Assembly: GCF_001953985.1 (NCBI RefSeq) | Contig: NZ_MBEI01000046.1 | Location: 62,001-126,000 of the forward strand | Direction of reading: 5' to 3' | DNA length: 64,000 bases | Origin: Mycobacterium colombiense | GTDB lineage: Bacteria > Actinomycetota > Actinomycetes > Mycobacteriales > Mycobacteriaceae | In this document: piece after piece, positions 37,766 through 46,469 of the stretch | Layout of the letters: every line of letters starts with the position of its first letter | Numbering within the stretch: the stretch's first letter is position 1 | Notes under the pieces: model-generated | The model's input: only the letters and a program-made list of their open reading frames with translations | Told to the model about the DNA's origin: nothing | The model's database searches: none | Translations under genes and position numbers: made by a program

Positions 37766-38764
37766 TCAGAACCCGCCCGCGACCCGCACCACGGCCCGGC
37801 CGGAGAATTTGCCGGCGCGCACCTGATCGATCACGCCGACGACGTCTTTCACGTCGACGTCGCTGACCAGCGACTCCAGGTGACGTGGCCGCAACGAATC
37901 GCCGAGCCTGGCCCACAATTCGCGGCGCGGTGCGATCGGCATCAGCACCGAGTCCATACCGAGCAACGCGACGCCGCGCAGGATGAAGGGCAGCACCGTG
38001 GTGTGCAGGGCCGGGCCGCCGGTGAGCCCGCTGGCCGCCACCGCGCCGCCGTAATCGACGGTGCTCAGCACGTCGGCCAGCGTCGCGCCGCCCACACAGT
38101 CCACCCCGCCTGCCCAGCGCGCCTTGCCGAGCGGCCGTGGTTTGGCGTCGGGGTCGGCGGGCAACCGGCCGATAACCTCGGCGGCGCCAAGGGCTTTGAG
38201 CCGGTCGGCGGCCTCGGCTTTGCCGCTCGAGGCGACGACCTGGTAGCCGGCGCCCGCCAGCAGGTCCACGCTGACCGACCCGACGCCGCCGGTGGCTCCG
38301 GTGACGACGATGGGACCGGCGTCGGGCGTGATGCCCCAGCCGATCAGCGCCTGCACGCTCATCGCGGCGGTGAAGCCCGCGGTCCCGATCGCGGCGCCCT
38401 CGTGCGGGCTCAACGCGCCGAGCGCCACCACCTGGTCGGCCGGCAAGCGTGCGTATTCGGCGTAGCCGCCGTGGTGGCCGGTGCCGATGGCATACCCGTG
38501 GGCCAGTACCCGGTCGCCGACGGCGAAGTCGGCCGACGTCGACTCCACGACCTCACCGGTCAGGTCGATGCCCGGGACCACCGGGTAGTTGCGTACCACG
38601 CCGCCACCCGGCGTCAGTGCCAACGCATCTTTGTAGTTGACGCTGGAATACAGGACCCGGATGGTCACATCGCCGGGCGGCAGGTCGGAGTGGTTCAGCG
38701 TCTCGACCGTTGCGGTTACCCGGTCTCCATCTTGGCGCGCGACGAGCGCGTGAAACGTGTCCAT
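37766..38764 (-). CDS. YhdH/AcuI-type NADPH-dependent acryloyl-CoA reductase-like oxidoreductase
   Basis: 332 residues, medium-chain reductase. Family hallmarks are SSVNYKDALALTPGGGVVR and YPVVPGIDLTGEVVES near the N-terminus and the nucleotide loop VTGATGGVGSVSVDLLAGAGY, as in E. coli YhdH and Rhodobacter AcuI, which reduce acryloyl-CoA to propionyl-CoA. The divergent gap to the aldo/keto reductase is only 22 bp, so at least one of the transcripts is probably leaderless. The physiological substrate is inferred. Confidence 0.83.
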   Translation of the reverse strand: MDTFHALVARQDGDRVTATVETLNHSDLPPGDVTIRVLYSSVNYKDALALTPGGGVVRNYPVVPGIDLTGEVVESTSADFAVGDRVLAHGYAIGTGHHGGYAEYARLPADQVVALGALSPHEGAAIGTAGFTAAMSVQALIGWGITPDAGPIVVTGATGGVGSVSVDLLAGAGYQVVASSGKAEAADRLKALGAAEVIGRLPADPDAKPRPLGKARWAGGVDCVGGATLADVLSTVDYGGAVAASGLTGGPALHTTVLPFILRGVALLGMDSVLMPIAPRRELWARLGDSLRPRHLESLVSDVDVKDVVGVIDQVRAGKFSGRAVVRVAGGF

Positions 38765-38786
38765 CCTTCGACGCTAACCTCACCGT

Positions 38787-39644
38787 ATGGATCCCTTTCC
38801 ACTCGGTGGGTTTTCGGTCAACCGCGTCGGCTTCGGGGCCATGCAGTTGCCCGGACCTAATGCGTTCGGTCCGCCGCGCGACCGCGACGAGGCGCTGGCC
38901 GTGCTGCGTCGCGCGGTCGAACTCGGCGTAAACCACATCGACACCTCGCAGTTTTACGGACCCGACGTCGCCAACGAACTGATTCGTGCCGCGCTGCATC
39001 CCTATCCGCAGAACCTGGCGCTGGTCAGCAAGGTCGGTGGACGGCGCGACGACGAGGGCGCCTGGCTGCCGGCCGGTGCGCCGGCCGAATTGAGCCGCGA
39101 CATCGAAACGAACCTGCGCAGCCTCGGCGTCGAGCGACTGGCCGTGGTCAACCTGCGCGTGTTCGACAGCGACGGCCCGGACCAGGAGTTCGACGACCAG
39201 CTCTCGGCCATGATCGAGGCCCGCGACCGGGGACTGATCGGCGGAGTCGGGCTGAGCAACGTCAACCGCGAGCACCTGCTGCACGCCGTCGGGCGCACCG
39301 AGATCGCTTGCGTGCAAAACGCATTCAATCTGGTGCACCGGGAATCGGCCCCGGTGCTCGAGGAATGCGCGGCGCGGGGGATTGCCTTCGTCCCGTTCTT
39401 CCCGCTCGGCGCGGCCTTCATGCAACCCAACCCGGTGCTCAGCCACCCGGTGGTCCAGGACATCGCGCAGCGGCTGGGGCGCACACCGGCTCAGGTCGCG
39501 TTGGCGTGGACGCTCGGCGTGGCGCCCAACGTGCTGCTGATCCCCGGCACCTCGTCGGTGAGCCACCTGGAAGAGAACATGGACGTCGCGTCCATCGAAC
39601 TGGACGACGAAGACCGCAAGCGGCTGAACGCGATCGCTGCGTAG
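38787..39644 (+). CDS. Aldo/keto reductase
   Basis: 285 residues of the AKR superfamily, TIM barrel. The catalytic tetrad region includes NHIDTSQFYGPDVAN (Asp and Tyr) and LALVSKVGG (Lys), and the cofactor end is IPGTSSVSHLEENMDV. It reduces aldehydes or ketones with NADPH; the substrate is unknown. A TAACCT hexamer lies about 10 bp before the ATG, suggesting a leaderless transcript. It converges on fadE23, with the large hairpin at 39649-39710 between them. Confidence 0.9.
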   Translation: MDPFPLGGFSVNRVGFGAMQLPGPNAFGPPRDRDEALAVLRRAVELGVNHIDTSQFYGPDVANELIRAALHPYPQNLALVSKVGGRRDDEGAWLPAGAPAELSRDIETNLRSLGVERLAVVNLRVFDSDGPDQEFDDQLSAMIEARDRGLIGGVGLSNVNREHLLHAVGRTEIACVQNAFNLVHRESAPVLEECAARGIAFVPFFPLGAAFMQPNPVLSHPVVQDIAQRLGRTPAQVALAWTLGVAPNVLLIPGTSSVSHLEENMDVASIELDDEDRKRLNAIAA

Positions 39645-39648
39645 GTTT

Positions 39649-39710
39649 CGCCGAACGTGTACTCACGGCGAAAAAATCGCCAATATTTCGCCGTGGTTGC
39701 ACGTTCGGCG
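39649..39710. terminator. Two-tier hairpin between convergent genes
   Basis: Outer arms CGCCGAACGTG (39649-39659) and CACGTTCGGCG (39700-39710) pair perfectly. Inner arms CACGGCGAA (39664-39672) and TTCGCCGTG (39687-39695) also pair perfectly, separated by symmetrical 4-nt internal loops. It sits between the stops of the aldo/keto reductase and fadE23 and can fold on either transcript, so it is a probable bidirectional terminator. Confidence 0.7.
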
Positions 39711-39731
39711 CAGCGGGCCGCTACGCGATCG

Positions 39732-40937
39732 CTACTTGAGCTCGGAGGAGGACAGGCCCAGCAGGCGGCGGGCGACCACCAACTGCTGAATCTGTTGCGT
39801 GCCTTCGAAGATGTCCAGGATCTTCGAGTCGCGCGCCCACTTCTCCAGCAGTAACTGCTCGGAATAGCCTGCCGTGCCTGCCAATTCGACGGTCTTGAGC
39901 GTGACGTCGGTGGCCATCCGGCCGGCCTTGGCCTTGCTCATCGACGCTTCTTTGGAGTTGGGGATCTTGTTGTCGGCCTGCCATGCCGCGCGCAGCGACA
40001 GCAGATAGGCGGCCTCCCAGTCGGCCTCCATCCGCAAGAACTCCGATGCCGCCGCGCTCTGGACGTGCGAGGGCCTGTCGTAGGAGATCTCCACGCCGGC
40101 CTCGGTGAGGATCTTGCGAATCTCCTCCAGCGCGGCGCGGCCGACACCGACCGCCATGGCCGCGACGATGGGCCGGGTGTTGTCGAAGGTCTCCATCACT
40201 CCGGAAAAGCCCTTGCCCACCTCGATTTCGGGGTTGCCGAGCAGGTTGTCCTTCGGGATGCGGGCGTTGTCGAACCGGATGACCGCGGTGTCGGAACCCT
40301 TGATGCCGAGCTTGTGCTCGAGCCGTTCGACCGTGACGCCGGGGTGCTCGCGCGGCACGACGAACGACTTGATCGCCGCGCGGCCCTGTGTCTTGTCGAG
40401 CGTCGCCCACACCACGATGTGGGTGGCGCGGGATCCGGCGGTGACGAAGATCTTCTCGCCGTTGATCACGTACTCGTCGCCGTCCAGGGTGGCCGTCGTC
40501 GACACCGCCGCCGAGTCCGATCCGAAGCCGGGCTCGGTGATGGCCATCGCCGCCCACACCTTGCCCAGGCGTTGCAGCTGCTCCTCGTTGGCGACGGCGG
40601 AGATGGCCGCATTACCCAGCCCCTGATAGGGGACGGACAGCATCATCGCCAGGTCGCCCCAGCTGGCTTCCAGCGTCTGCAGCAACGCCGCCATGTTGGC
40701 GCCGTTGTGGTTCTTGTCCCGCTCTTCGTCCTCGCCGCCCAGCGCGTTCGCTCCGGCGAATTCGATTGACTCCGAGGCCCCTTCGAAGAGACTGAACAGC
40801 GTGTCCAGCTCGACCGGGTACGCGTGCTCCTTGAGGTCGTACTTGCGGGCGATCGGCCGCATCAGCTCGGCGGCGCCCTGATGCGTCTTCGTCGTCACCG
40901 CTTGCATCTTGCGGGGAAGTTCCAGATTGATTGCCAT
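39732..40937 (-). CDS. fadE23: Acyl-CoA dehydrogenase FadE23
   Basis: 401 residues, matching FadE23 (Rv3140). Acyl-CoA dehydrogenase with AMAITEPGFGSDSAAVSTTA (FAD/substrate), a VINGEKIFVTAGSRATH beta domain and a C-terminal DIFEGTQQIQQLVVARRLLG. The Glu of EGT is the expected catalytic base. It follows fadE24 by 32 bp; the pair may act as a heteromeric enzyme, as many mycobacterial FadE pairs do (inference). The ATG at 40937 is chosen from alignment; no strong ribosome site is visible. Confidence 0.92.
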   Translation of the reverse strand: MAINLELPRKMQAVTTKTHQGAAELMRPIARKYDLKEHAYPVELDTLFSLFEGASESIEFAGANALGGEDEERDKNHNGANMAALLQTLEASWGDLAMMLSVPYQGLGNAAISAVANEEQLQRLGKVWAAMAITEPGFGSDSAAVSTTATLDGDEYVINGEKIFVTAGSRATHIVVWATLDKTQGRAAIKSFVVPREHPGVTVERLEHKLGIKGSDTAVIRFDNARIPKDNLLGNPEIEVGKGFSGVMETFDNTRPIVAAMAVGVGRAALEEIRKILTEAGVEISYDRPSHVQSAAASEFLRMEADWEAAYLLSLRAAWQADNKIPNSKEASMSKAKAGRMATDVTLKTVELAGTAGYSEQLLLEKWARDSKILDIFEGTQQIQQLVVARRLLGLSSSELK

Positions 40938-40969
40938 GGTTGGACTTTCAGTTCGAGTTGGATAACGAC

Positions 40970-42373
40970 TTAGATGACGACGACGCCCTCGGCGACGCCG
41001 ATGGCCCGCAGGTCGCGGTACCAGCGCTCGACCGGGTGCTCTTTCGTGTAGCCGTGGCCACCGAGCAGCTGAACGCCGTCCAGGCCGATCTGCATGCCCT
41101 TGTCGGCGCCGAGCCGCTTGGCCAGGGCCGCCTCGCGGACGAACGGCAGGCCTTGCTCGGCCCGCGCGGCGCCTCGCCAGGTGATCAGCCGCAGCCCGTC
41201 CAATTCGATGGCGATGTTGGCGCACATGAAGGCCACCGCCTGCCGGTGAGCGATCGGCTCACCGAAGGCCTCACGCTCCTTCACGTATGGAACGACGTAG
41301 TCGAGCACCGCGTGGGAGGTGCCGACCGTCAGCGCCGCCCAGCCCAGCCGGGCCAAAGCGATCGCCTCGGAGTAATCCTCGTCGGTCGCCTCGTCCTCAC
41401 CGAGCCGGGCGCTGCGCGGCACCGTGACCCCGGACAGTTCCAGGTGGCCCAGGGCCGCCGCGCGAATCCCCATGCTCGGATCCGGTTTGACGGTAAGGCC
41501 TTTCGACGAAGACTCGACGATGAACAATGCCGGCTTGCCGTCCAGCTGCGCGCCGACGATGAACAGCTCCGCGTCGGCGGCGGCCGGGACCAACGACTTC
41601 ACCCCGTCGAGGCGGTATCCGCTCGGGGTGCGCACCGCGGTGGTCTTCAGCCGGGTGGGGTCGAAGAGCGGTTGCGGCTCGGCGATGGCCACGCACGCTT
41701 GGGGCACGTTCTCACCGGCGAACTCGGGCAGGTAGGTGGCCTGCTGATCGGCACTGCCCCAATGGGTGAGCGCGGAGGCCACGCCTCCCGGCGCCAGCAG
41801 CGGCAGCGCCAGGCCCATGTCGCCGTAGGCCAACGCCTCGGCGACCAGCACGTTGGTCACGCTGGACCGGTGCGCGGCGATGCCGTCGAAATCCTCGGGG
41901 ATGTTGATCGCGGTGATGCCGAGCTCGGCGGCCTTGCTGATCAGTTCGTGCGGGTAGGTCGCCGCCTCGTCGGCGTCGTGCGCGGCGGGGCGCAACACCT
42001 CCTCGGCGAACTCGTCGAGAGTCTCGACGATCATCTTCTGGTCATCGTCGGGCGTCAGGTCGAAGTAGTCCTTGCCGCTGGACTTGAGCCGGGTCGGCCC
42101 GCCGCGCAGGTTCTGGATCCGCTTGAACTCCCGAGTAGAAGTGGCGGCCGTCGAGAAGACCGTCTTCGTGCCATAGCGCAGGGCGCGGTTGAGCGGATCG
42201 CGCAGCTGGTACTTGTCCAGGAACTCCTGCCCGACGAGCGGGGTGATCAGCGCGATCGCGATGTCGACGCCGGTGCGCTTGTGTGGTTGCAGCCCGACCG
42301 CGGACTTGTGGTCGCGCCGTTTGACGCGGGAGCGGGCGGATTTTGAAGTCTCTTTGGAACCGGAACCGGTCAT
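40970..42373 (-). CDS. fadE24: Acyl-CoA dehydrogenase FadE24
   Basis: 467 residues, matching FadE24 (Rv3139). The N-terminus has a basic Lys/Arg/Ser-rich leader of about 25 residues before the dehydrogenase fold. CVAIAEPQPLFDPTRLKTTAV replaces the usual TEPxxGSD block, and the C-terminal QLLGGHGYTKEHPVERWYRD is typical but the EGT catalytic Glu motif is absent, so this may be the non-catalytic partner of FadE23. Its promoter region carries the 26-bp palindrome at 42413. Confidence 0.9.
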   Translation of the reverse strand: MTGSGSKETSKSARSRVKRRDHKSAVGLQPHKRTGVDIAIALITPLVGQEFLDKYQLRDPLNRALRYGTKTVFSTAATSTREFKRIQNLRGGPTRLKSSGKDYFDLTPDDDQKMIVETLDEFAEEVLRPAAHDADEAATYPHELISKAAELGITAINIPEDFDGIAAHRSSVTNVLVAEALAYGDMGLALPLLAPGGVASALTHWGSADQQATYLPEFAGENVPQACVAIAEPQPLFDPTRLKTTAVRTPSGYRLDGVKSLVPAAADAELFIVGAQLDGKPALFIVESSSKGLTVKPDPSMGIRAAALGHLELSGVTVPRSARLGEDEATDEDYSEAIALARLGWAALTVGTSHAVLDYVVPYVKEREAFGEPIAHRQAVAFMCANIAIELDGLRLITWRGAARAEQGLPFVREAALAKRLGADKGMQIGLDGVQLLGGHGYTKEHPVERWYRDLRAIGVAEGVVVI

Positions 42374-42412
42374 TTTTCAGCAGCCTCAGGTCGATGGGCA
42401 ATGCGGATACCG

Positions 42413-42438
42413 CCGATCTTACTCCGGAGTAAGATCGG
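42413..42438. promoter_or_regulatory. Perfect 26-bp palindrome upstream of fadE24
   Basis: The core CTTACTCCGGAGTAAG extends outward through GAT/ATC and CC/GG to a perfect 26-bp inverted repeat with no spacer. It lies 40 bp before the fadE24 ATG, in the 86-bp gap after hisN. The symmetry suits a dimeric TetR- or GntR-type repressor binding site controlling fadE24-fadE23. It is not GC-rich and lacks a T run, so a terminator is less likely. Confidence 0.65.
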
Positions 42439-42459
42439 AGAGAACACTTGTTAACTAAT

Positions 42460-43251
42460 TCACACCTGCGGGGCCGAGAGGGTGCCGAGCACCTGCTGTT
42501 GCAGCAGGCCGTTGGTGGCCACGGCGCTGCCGTGATGCGGCCCCGCGGTGCCGTCCAACGCGGTCAGCGCGCCGCCCGCTTCGCGCACCAGGACATCGAG
42601 CGCGGCGAGATCCCACACCGACACTTCCGGTTCGGCGGCGATATCGACCGCCCCTTCCGCGAGCAGGCAATAGGACAGAAAGTCGCCGAAGGCGCGCACC
42701 CGCCACACCGCGTCGGTCAGCGCGATGAATCGGTCCCGCACACCGAGTTGCGCCCACCCGGATAGGCTGGAGAACGAAAGGCTGGCCGAATTCAGTTGTG
42801 CCACTGAGGAAACCGAGAGCCGACGCGGGGGCGCACCGTTGACCGTGACGAAGGCGCCCCGGGCGTGCGCGGCCCACCACCGGCGCTGCAATGCCGGGGC
42901 GCTGACGACACCGACGACGGGGACACCGTCTTGCAGCAGTGCGATCAGGGTGGCCCACACCGGCACCCCGCGCACGAAGTTCTTGGTGCCGTCGATCGGG
43001 TCGATGATCCATTGACGTCCGGTGAAGGTGGTGTCGCCGCCGAACTCTTCGCCGACGATGCTGTCGTCCGGCCGTTCGCGCCCGAGCACCTCGCGCAGCT
43101 CGGTTTCCACCGCGCGATCGGCGTCGGTCACCGGCGTCAGGTCGGGTTTGGTGTCGACGCGTAGGTCTAGCGCGCCGAAGCGGGCGGACGTCAACGTGTC
43201 TGCGCGGTCGGCCAGCGTGAGCGCCAGCGCGAGATCGCCGGTGCGATTCAT
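42460..43251 (-). CDS. hisN: Inositol-monophosphatase-fold phosphatase, probable histidinol-phosphatase
   Basis: 263 residues. Mg2+-dependent phosphatase of the IMPase fold: GEEFGG (about 67-72), [11 protein letters not shown] (Asp84 and Asp87) and the C-terminal [16 protein letters not shown]. It is the ortholog of Rv3137, which I recall being assigned as histidinol-phosphate phosphatase, the penultimate histidine biosynthesis step. Upstream it is divergent from a small membrane protein; fadE24 follows after 86 bp. An inositol phosphatase activity cannot be excluded. Confidence 0.88.
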   Translation of the reverse strand: MNRTGDLALALTLADRADTLTSARFGALDLRVDTKPDLTPVTDADRAVETELREVLGRERPDDSIVGEEFGGDTTFTGRQWIIDPIDGTKNFVRGVPVWATLIALLQDGVPVVGVVSAPALQRRWWAAHARGAFVTVNGAPPRRLSVSSVAQLNSASLSFSSLSGWAQLGVRDRFIALTDAVWRVRAFGDFLSYCLLAEGAVDIAAEPEVSVWDLAALDVLVREAGGALTALDGTAGPHHGSAVATNGLLQQQVLGTLSAPQV

Positions 43252-43272
43252 GACGCAGTCTTATCACGGTCC

Positions 43273-43278
43273 TACGAT
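43273..43278 (+). promoter_or_regulatory. -10 element TACGAT, leaderless start at 43285
   Basis: TACGAT matches the mycobacterial TANNNT -10 hexamer. With its last T at -7, the transcript would begin exactly at the GTG at 43285, giving a leaderless mRNA. Confidence 0.6.
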
Positions 43279-43284
43279 GGCCTC

Positions 43285-43659
43285 GTGTGGGAATTCGGAC
43301 TGCTGCTACTCCTGGTGGCGATATTGGGCGTATTTCTCGTTCAGCGGTTCGTCCCTCGCGGCCCCCGCGGTGAGCTGCTGAGTGGCACGCTGCTGGTGAC
43401 GGGGATAAGCCCCCGCCCCGACGCCACCGGCGAGCAGTTCGTGACCATCGCCGGCGTGATCAATGGGCCCACCGTCAACGAGCACGCGGTGTATCAGCGC
43501 ATGGCCGTGGACGTGAATCAATGGCCGACCATCGGCCAACTGTTCCCGGTGGTCTATTCGCCGAGGAATCCGGACAACTGGAAGTTCGCGCCCGCGGTAC
43601 CGCCGGCGCCGCCTGCGCCGCCCTCGCCACCCGGGTCGCCGCCGCCCCCGGTGGGCTGA
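43285..43659 (+). CDS. Small membrane protein with Pro-rich tail
   Basis: 124 residues. One N-terminal membrane helix (about residues 3-20), a central domain with VTIAGVINGPTVNEHAVYQRM and WPTIGQLFPVVYSPRNPDNW, and a Pro-rich C-terminus (PAPPAPPSPPGSPPPPVG). The middle resembles a small beta domain of the DUF3592 kind, but I do not firmly recognise the family. The start codon is GTG and probably leaderless. It is divergent from hisN and nearly touches the end of the PPE gene. Confidence 0.72.
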   Translation: MWEFGLLLLLVAILGVFLVQRFVPRGPRGELLSGTLLVTGISPRPDATGEQFVTIAGVINGPTVNEHAVYQRMAVDVNQWPTIGQLFPVVYSPRNPDNWKFAPAVPPAPPAPPSPPGSPPPPVG

Positions 43660-43666
43660 GTTTCCG

Positions 43667-44770
43667 TCAGCCGGCCGCGGGTGGACGCGTCATCACCGTG
43701 ATCCGCCTGCCGTAGCGTGGGACCACGAGCGTTGCCCGCCTGACCGTCCCGCCCGGGATCCCGGGTATCCCGGACGTTCCGGGTCCGCTCCGGGCGACCG
43801 CGTCGCCCGCCGTCAGGTCGGACCAGCCGCGGCCCGGCAATGCCGCGACTTGGTTGCCGGTCGCGCTGGCCCAGCTGGCGGGAACCGACATCGGGCCGAT
43901 CCGTTCGGCACGCGCGAGCACCGCGTTGACGTTGCCTAATCCCGACGTCGCGCCGGTGAGCGCGGGAGCCTTGGGCAGCGCGGCGGGGACCGCGCCCAGG
44001 TTCGGCAGAATCCCTAAGTTCTTGTCTGCCTGAATGATTCCGGCAGTGGTCCCCTCGGTGGTGAAGATGGATCTGAACGTGGTCTGCGCGCCCTGGATGG
44101 TGTCGAGGATTCGGAAGAGTTGCGACGACGAATTGGAGGTCGAGGAGTTCACCACTATCACCTGCGATCCCGAGTCCGTGCCCGAGTTCGAGGCGTTCGC
44201 GGCGGCCTGCACGACGGCGTTCTGCTGCGCCGTCACCCCGTCGGTGGTCGTGGTCTGGCGCGGGGAGGTAAACGGCGAGAACTGCACCGCCGCAGTAGAA
44301 CTGGCACAATAGCCGTACATTGCTGCGGCGTCCTGAGCCCAGTATTCGGCGTACTGGGCTTCGGTGGCCGCGATGGCCGCGGTGTTCTGGCCGAAGAAGT
44401 TCGTTGCCACCAGCGTCGCCAATTGGGTGCGGTTGGCCGCGACCGCGGGCGGGGGCACGGTCATGGCATGCGCCAGCTCGTAGGCCGCGGCGGCCGCCCG
44501 AGCCTGCATGGCCGTCTGCTGTGCCCGTTCGGCGGTCGAATACAGCCACGCCACATAGGGCGCCGCACTCGCGGCCATCGCCTGGGCTGCGGGCCCGTGC
44601 CAGTACAAACCGGTCATGCCGGACAGCACCGATTCGTAGACCGCGGCCGTGAAGCCCAGCTCGGCCGAGAGCGAGTCCCAGGTTCCCGCGGCAGCCAGTA
44701 GCGAGCCCGACCCGGGGCCCGCGTACATCCGGCCAGAGTTCACCTCTGGTGGGAGAAAGCCGAAATCCAT
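43667..44770 (-). CDS. PPE-family protein (PPE51-like), copy 1
   Basis: 367 residues. It has the PPE N-terminal domain (MDFGFLPPEVNSGRMYAGPG; WHG turn near residue 58) of about 175 residues, a Ser/Thr/Asn-rich centre, the SVP-type motif GPMSVPASWA and a C-terminus ending PRYGRRITVMTRPPAAG. PPE proteins are exported by ESX-5, normally with a PE partner, and some transport nutrients across the outer membrane. No PE gene is adjacent. It lies 92 bp after the second copy, and both end alike, suggesting an old duplication at the PPE50/PPE51 locus. Confidence 0.92.
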   Translation of the reverse strand: MDFGFLPPEVNSGRMYAGPGSGSLLAAAGTWDSLSAELGFTAAVYESVLSGMTGLYWHGPAAQAMAASAAPYVAWLYSTAERAQQTAMQARAAAAAYELAHAMTVPPPAVAANRTQLATLVATNFFGQNTAAIAATEAQYAEYWAQDAAAMYGYCASSTAAVQFSPFTSPRQTTTTDGVTAQQNAVVQAAANASNSGTDSGSQVIVVNSSTSNSSSQLFRILDTIQGAQTTFRSIFTTEGTTAGIIQADKNLGILPNLGAVPAALPKAPALTGATSGLGNVNAVLARAERIGPMSVPASWASATGNQVAALPGRGWSDLTAGDAVARSGPGTSGIPGIPGGTVRRATLVVPRYGRRITVMTRPPAAG

Positions 44771-44862
44771 TGTCTTACAGCTCTAAAGGCTGCGTGAAGC
44801 GGAACCGCTCGCGGCGACAGGTTCGTCCTATGACCGAGAGCAGCTGGTCCAGTGGTGGCACG

Positions 44863-46029
44863 TCACCCCGCGGCCGGCGGGCGTGGCATCACGGTGAGCC
44901 GCACGCCGTAGCGTGGCGGGACCCCCGCGCCGGCAGATCGTGCGGCGCCGCCGCCCGGCATCCCGGGGTACCCGGGATACCCGGACGCCATCGGCTCCTC
45001 GGTCCCCGGAATCGTGGTGAAGCCCGCGGGTTCCAGCGGCGAGATGTGGGTGCTCGTGGGCGCGGCCCAGGTTGCGGGGACCGACATCGGCCCGATTGTG
45101 CCAGCGTGCGAGAGGGTCGCGGTGACGTTGCCCAGGCCACCGCCGAGGCCCGACGTGGCGCCGCGGAGTGCGGGCGCCGCGATCGCGGGAGCGAGATTGG
45201 CCGCGGCCGCCCCGGGCTTGGCCAGGATGCCCAAATTGTTTTCCGCCCCGATGATGCCGGACACGAACTGCTCCATGTTGTAGGGAGCGCTGAAGCCGAG
45301 GCCCGTCCCCTGAATCGCGTCGAGGACCCGGAACGCGTTGGTGCCCGAGCTCGTTGTCGATGCGTCCAGGTAGTAGATGTCGCCCGTTCCCGTATTCGGT
45401 TGCTGCGTACTCAGCGGTGAAAACGTCTGCGTGGCAGCCTTGGTCACGCCGGCGTTCGTGCTGGCCGTGGCCACGGCGGCGTTCTGGGCGCTCACGCCGG
45501 ATTCGGTGGTGGATTTGTTCGCGGTGGCGAACCGGGGCAACTGCGTCGTCGCCGCCGTCGACGACGCCGAGTAGCCGGCCATGGCCGCGGCGTCCTGCGC
45601 CCAGAAGTCGGAGTACTGCGCCTCGGTATCGGCGATGGCCGCGGTGTTCTGCCCCACGATGTTCGTGGCCACCAGCGATGCCAGCAGCGTGCGGTTGGCG
45701 GTGATCACCGGCGGCGGCACGGTCATCGCGTACGCCTGCTCGTAGGCCGCCGCGGCCGTGCGCGCCTGCATGGCCGTCTGCTTCGTCTGCTCGGCGGTCG
45801 CTTGCAGCCAGCCCATGTAGCGGGCGGCCGAATACGCCATCGACTCGGCGGCGGCGCCGCGCCATTGCAGACCCAGACCCGCGAGCACCGATTCGTAGGA
45901 CTCGGCGGTGGAGGCCAGCTCGGCCGACAGCGCGTCCCAGCTTCCGGCGGCGGCCAACAGCGACGCCAATCCGGGGCCGGTGTACATCCGGGCCGAATTG
46001 ATTTCGGGTGGAAGAAAAGCCCAATCCAT
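44863..46029 (-). CDS. PPE-family protein (PPE51-like), copy 2
   Basis: 388 residues with the PPE N-terminal domain (MDWAFLPPEINSARMYTGPG; WRG turn near residue 56), an Ala/Thr-rich middle, GPMSVPATWA and the terminal PRYGVRLTVMPRPPAAG shared with M. tuberculosis PPE51 (Rv3136) as I recall it. PPE51 has been tied to uptake of sugars and glycerol. GAGGGGA lies before the ATG. A 440-bp leader region upstream carries four 11-bp direct repeats that resemble a PHO box. Confidence 0.92.
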   Translation of the reverse strand: MDWAFLPPEINSARMYTGPGLASLLAAAGSWDALSAELASTAESYESVLAGLGLQWRGAAAESMAYSAARYMGWLQATAEQTKQTAMQARTAAAAYEQAYAMTVPPPVITANRTLLASLVATNIVGQNTAAIADTEAQYSDFWAQDAAAMAGYSASSTAATTQLPRFATANKSTTESGVSAQNAAVATASTNAGVTKAATQTFSPLSTQQPNTGTGDIYYLDASTTSSGTNAFRVLDAIQGTGLGFSAPYNMEQFVSGIIGAENNLGILAKPGAAAANLAPAIAAPALRGATSGLGGGLGNVTATLSHAGTIGPMSVPATWAAPTSTHISPLEPAGFTTIPGTEEPMASGYPGYPGMPGGGAARSAGAGVPPRYGVRLTVMPRPPAAG

Positions 46030-46469
46030 CTGTGATACATCCCCTCAAAGTGCGGTTTTCGGGCAAACGCCATTGGCGCCGGCGCCCGCCACATCGGCGT
46101 GTTCTGAGAAAAAGAGGCCGCTCCCGGATTCGCTTTGCGGTTCGGCAAGCTCACCCCGCGTCAGGTGAGAGGGCAGCCCGGCGCGATCGCGCCACCGCCG
46201 ACCAGCGGTCAGCGTGGCGCGTGTTATCGGGTCGGCGGAGCGTGCGCGCAGGGCATTAAAGAAGACCTTCGGTTTTCGGGCCCTTCAAACGTCGCAGGTG
46301 CGGCTGATGCTTGCGGGGTTTTGCCTATTTCCCGGCAGGGGCCGGGCAGAATTCAGCTGGCGTTCATTTTGCGTTCATCTTCTGTTAACCATCGAGCGAG
46401 CTGGATTTACACCTGTTGAACAACGAAAGTATTTGAAGTGCTTGATATCTGGTGGGTGTGCGCTCGTGG
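46030..46469. other. 440-bp regulatory region upstream of the PPE pair
   Basis: No supported gene. It contains the direct-repeat array at 46351-46394, a short GC hairpin at 46331-46346 (CCCGGC/GCCGGG) and an AT-rich stretch at 46361-46450 that stands out from the genome average. The promoter for the PPE genes, read leftward, is expected here. Confidence 0.55.
46351..46394. promoter_or_regulatory. Four 11-bp direct repeats, PHO-box-like
   Basis: Units ATTCAGCTGGC, GTTCATTTTGC, GTTCATCTTCT and GTTAACCATCG follow one another with exact 11-bp spacing. OmpR-type regulators such as actinobacterial PhoP/RegX3 bind direct repeats of GTTCAY with this period. It may link the downstream PPE genes to phosphate status via RegX3; the regulator is inferred. 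Confidence 0.5.

Noticed and set aside
46135..46419. A 94-codon plus-strand frame upstream of the PPE genes
   Set aside because: No ribosome site, no family features, unlike-protein composition, and it crosses the direct-repeat array.
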